Shown here piece by piece: positions 13,842 through 14,513 of a stretch of DNA of 14,513 nucleotides. Made by a program: the position numbers and the translations under genes. Origin of the DNA: UBA4716 sp002438865 (lineage in GTDB: Bacteria > Bacillota > Clostridia > UBA1381); contig CALERO010000180.1 of NCBI GenBank assembly GCA_937907325.1, positions 1 through 14,513 of the forward strand, in the 5' to 3' direction. Position 1 is the first letter of the stretch. Each line of letters starts with the position of its first letter. The notes beneath the pieces are model-generated. The model was not told the DNA's origin and searched no databases. It saw nothing but the letters and a program-made list of their open reading frames with translations.

Positions 13842-14513
13842 TTACGATGCCTTGTGGTGCAGATATATGCCTGCAACCTTGTTTTCGTAAACGTCAGCCA
13901 AACCATACGCACGGTAAGGGAATTTGTATGCGTCTGCCGTCTGGTTTTCAGCAGGCGTAATTACCTTGCTTACGGTGTGTTTGGTGTACTGCAATAATGC
14001 TGTTTTGTGGATAACCATAAAATTGATGTCCTTGCCGGCTGTTGCTTTGACGAAACCGCCCACTTTCTGGTTTACGCCGTTGTCCTGCGACGATGTGTCG
14101 GTTTTGCCGTCATACAGTGTGATAGCAGTGTAAAATCTGCTCTGCGGGACGAGAATTTTCTGCGAAAATCTGCTGAGTACCTCACGGGATTTTGTAGTGT
14201 CCATATCCTGCACCAGTCCGTCCAGTGTCGGCGTAATGAACAGTATTCTGTTTTCCATAGGCACTTCGTCCTCGTCCATTTTGGTAGTTGCGGCTCTCAA
14301 CGCTGTGATAACGTCTGCGCCCGTTGAAAGCGTAGCGCCTGCCGAAACCTTGGAAATTCCTGTTGTACCTGCGTACTGTGCAAATCTGAATGCGTCCATT
14401 TCGGGGACAACCTTTGTGCGGATAAATTCCGCTGCCAGTCTGCCGAATGCAACGCCTGCGGTTTCTTCGTTGTCCATGCTGTCAATGCTGAACGCCCTGC
14501 CCCTGTCGTAGTT
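13842..14513 (-). CDS. Major capsid protein (N-terminus cut by window edge)
   Basis: The open frame runs in from the right edge; the visible 223 residues start NYDRGRAFSIDSMDNEETAG, an internal ATG at 14477 being part of the gene and not its start. The text DRGR.F.ID.MDNEET, FIRTKVVPEMDAFRFAQYAG, FITPTLDGL, and a C-terminus with PYRAYGLADVYENKVAGIYL is what I recognise from major capsid proteins of Clostridia siphoviruses. The fold is expected to be HK97-like. It ends with TAA at 13842 overlapped by the ribosome site for the miniprotein. The missing N-terminal part, and any scaffold or protease gene, lie outside the window. Confidence 0.9.
   Translation of the reverse strand, partial: NYDRGRAFSIDSMDNEETAGVAFGRLAAEFIRTKVVPEMDAFRFAQYAGTTGISKVSAGATLSTGADVITALRAATTKMDEDEVPMENRILFITPTLDGLVQDMDTTKSREVLSRFSQKILVPQSRFYTAITLYDGKTDTSSQDNGVNQKVGGFVKATAGKDINFMVIHKTALLQYTKHTVSKVITPAENQTADAYKFPYRAYGLADVYENKVAGIYLHHKAS

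Overview
The window is a tightly packed late (structural and lysis) operon of a long-tailed siphovirus or prophage. All twenty genes lie on the minus strand, so transcription runs from base 14513 towards base 1. The style points to a phage of Gram-positive Clostridia, perhaps a gut Lachnospiraceae or Oscillospiraceae host. The support for this is the family types (Gp15, Minor_capsid_2-like, phi-LC3 holin), strong Shine-Dalgarno sites and about 45% G+C judged by eye. No integrase, repressor, terminase or portal gene is inside, so temperate or virulent lifestyle cannot be decided, and the host assignment is inference.

Layout in transcription order. Head end: C-terminal part of the major capsid protein (cut by the right edge), a 29-residue Lys/Pro/Glu-rich miniprotein that is easily missed, then the neck: a gp6-like head-tail adaptor, a head-closure-like protein, a tail-terminator-like protein and a Minor_capsid_2-like protein. 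Tail shaft: major tail tube protein, an intergenic hairpin, two tail-assembly-chaperone-position genes (the second a Gp15 family member) and a 1185-residue tape measure protein. Tail tip: a small distal-tail-like protein, a hub (Tal/gp27-like) protein, two short baseplate-type proteins, an unrecognised beta-rich protein and a mosaic receptor-binding fibre, followed by a small helical protein. Lysis end: a papain-like cysteine peptidase fused to one S-layer homology (SLH) domain, a membrane-anchored coiled-coil protein and a phi-LC3-type holin (cut by the left edge).

Coding is almost continuous. Many junctions are ATGA or GTGA overlaps, which suggests translational coupling. The only gap of note is 80 bases after the tail tube gene, holding a perfect 10-bp hairpin. 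No stretch longer than 300 bases lacks a gene, and I see no credible plus-strand gene, RNA gene, mobile element or CRISPR array.

Two observations stand out. The papain-SLH protein sits in the lysis cluster and may be an enzyme that acts on protein at the S-layer or cell surface. Second, four palindromic tetranucleotides are almost absent from the whole window by my manual scan: GGCC 0, CTAG 0, GATC 1 and CATG 2. This is a strong restriction-avoidance-like signature. The single GATC lies inside the SLH-coding part of the peptidase gene.
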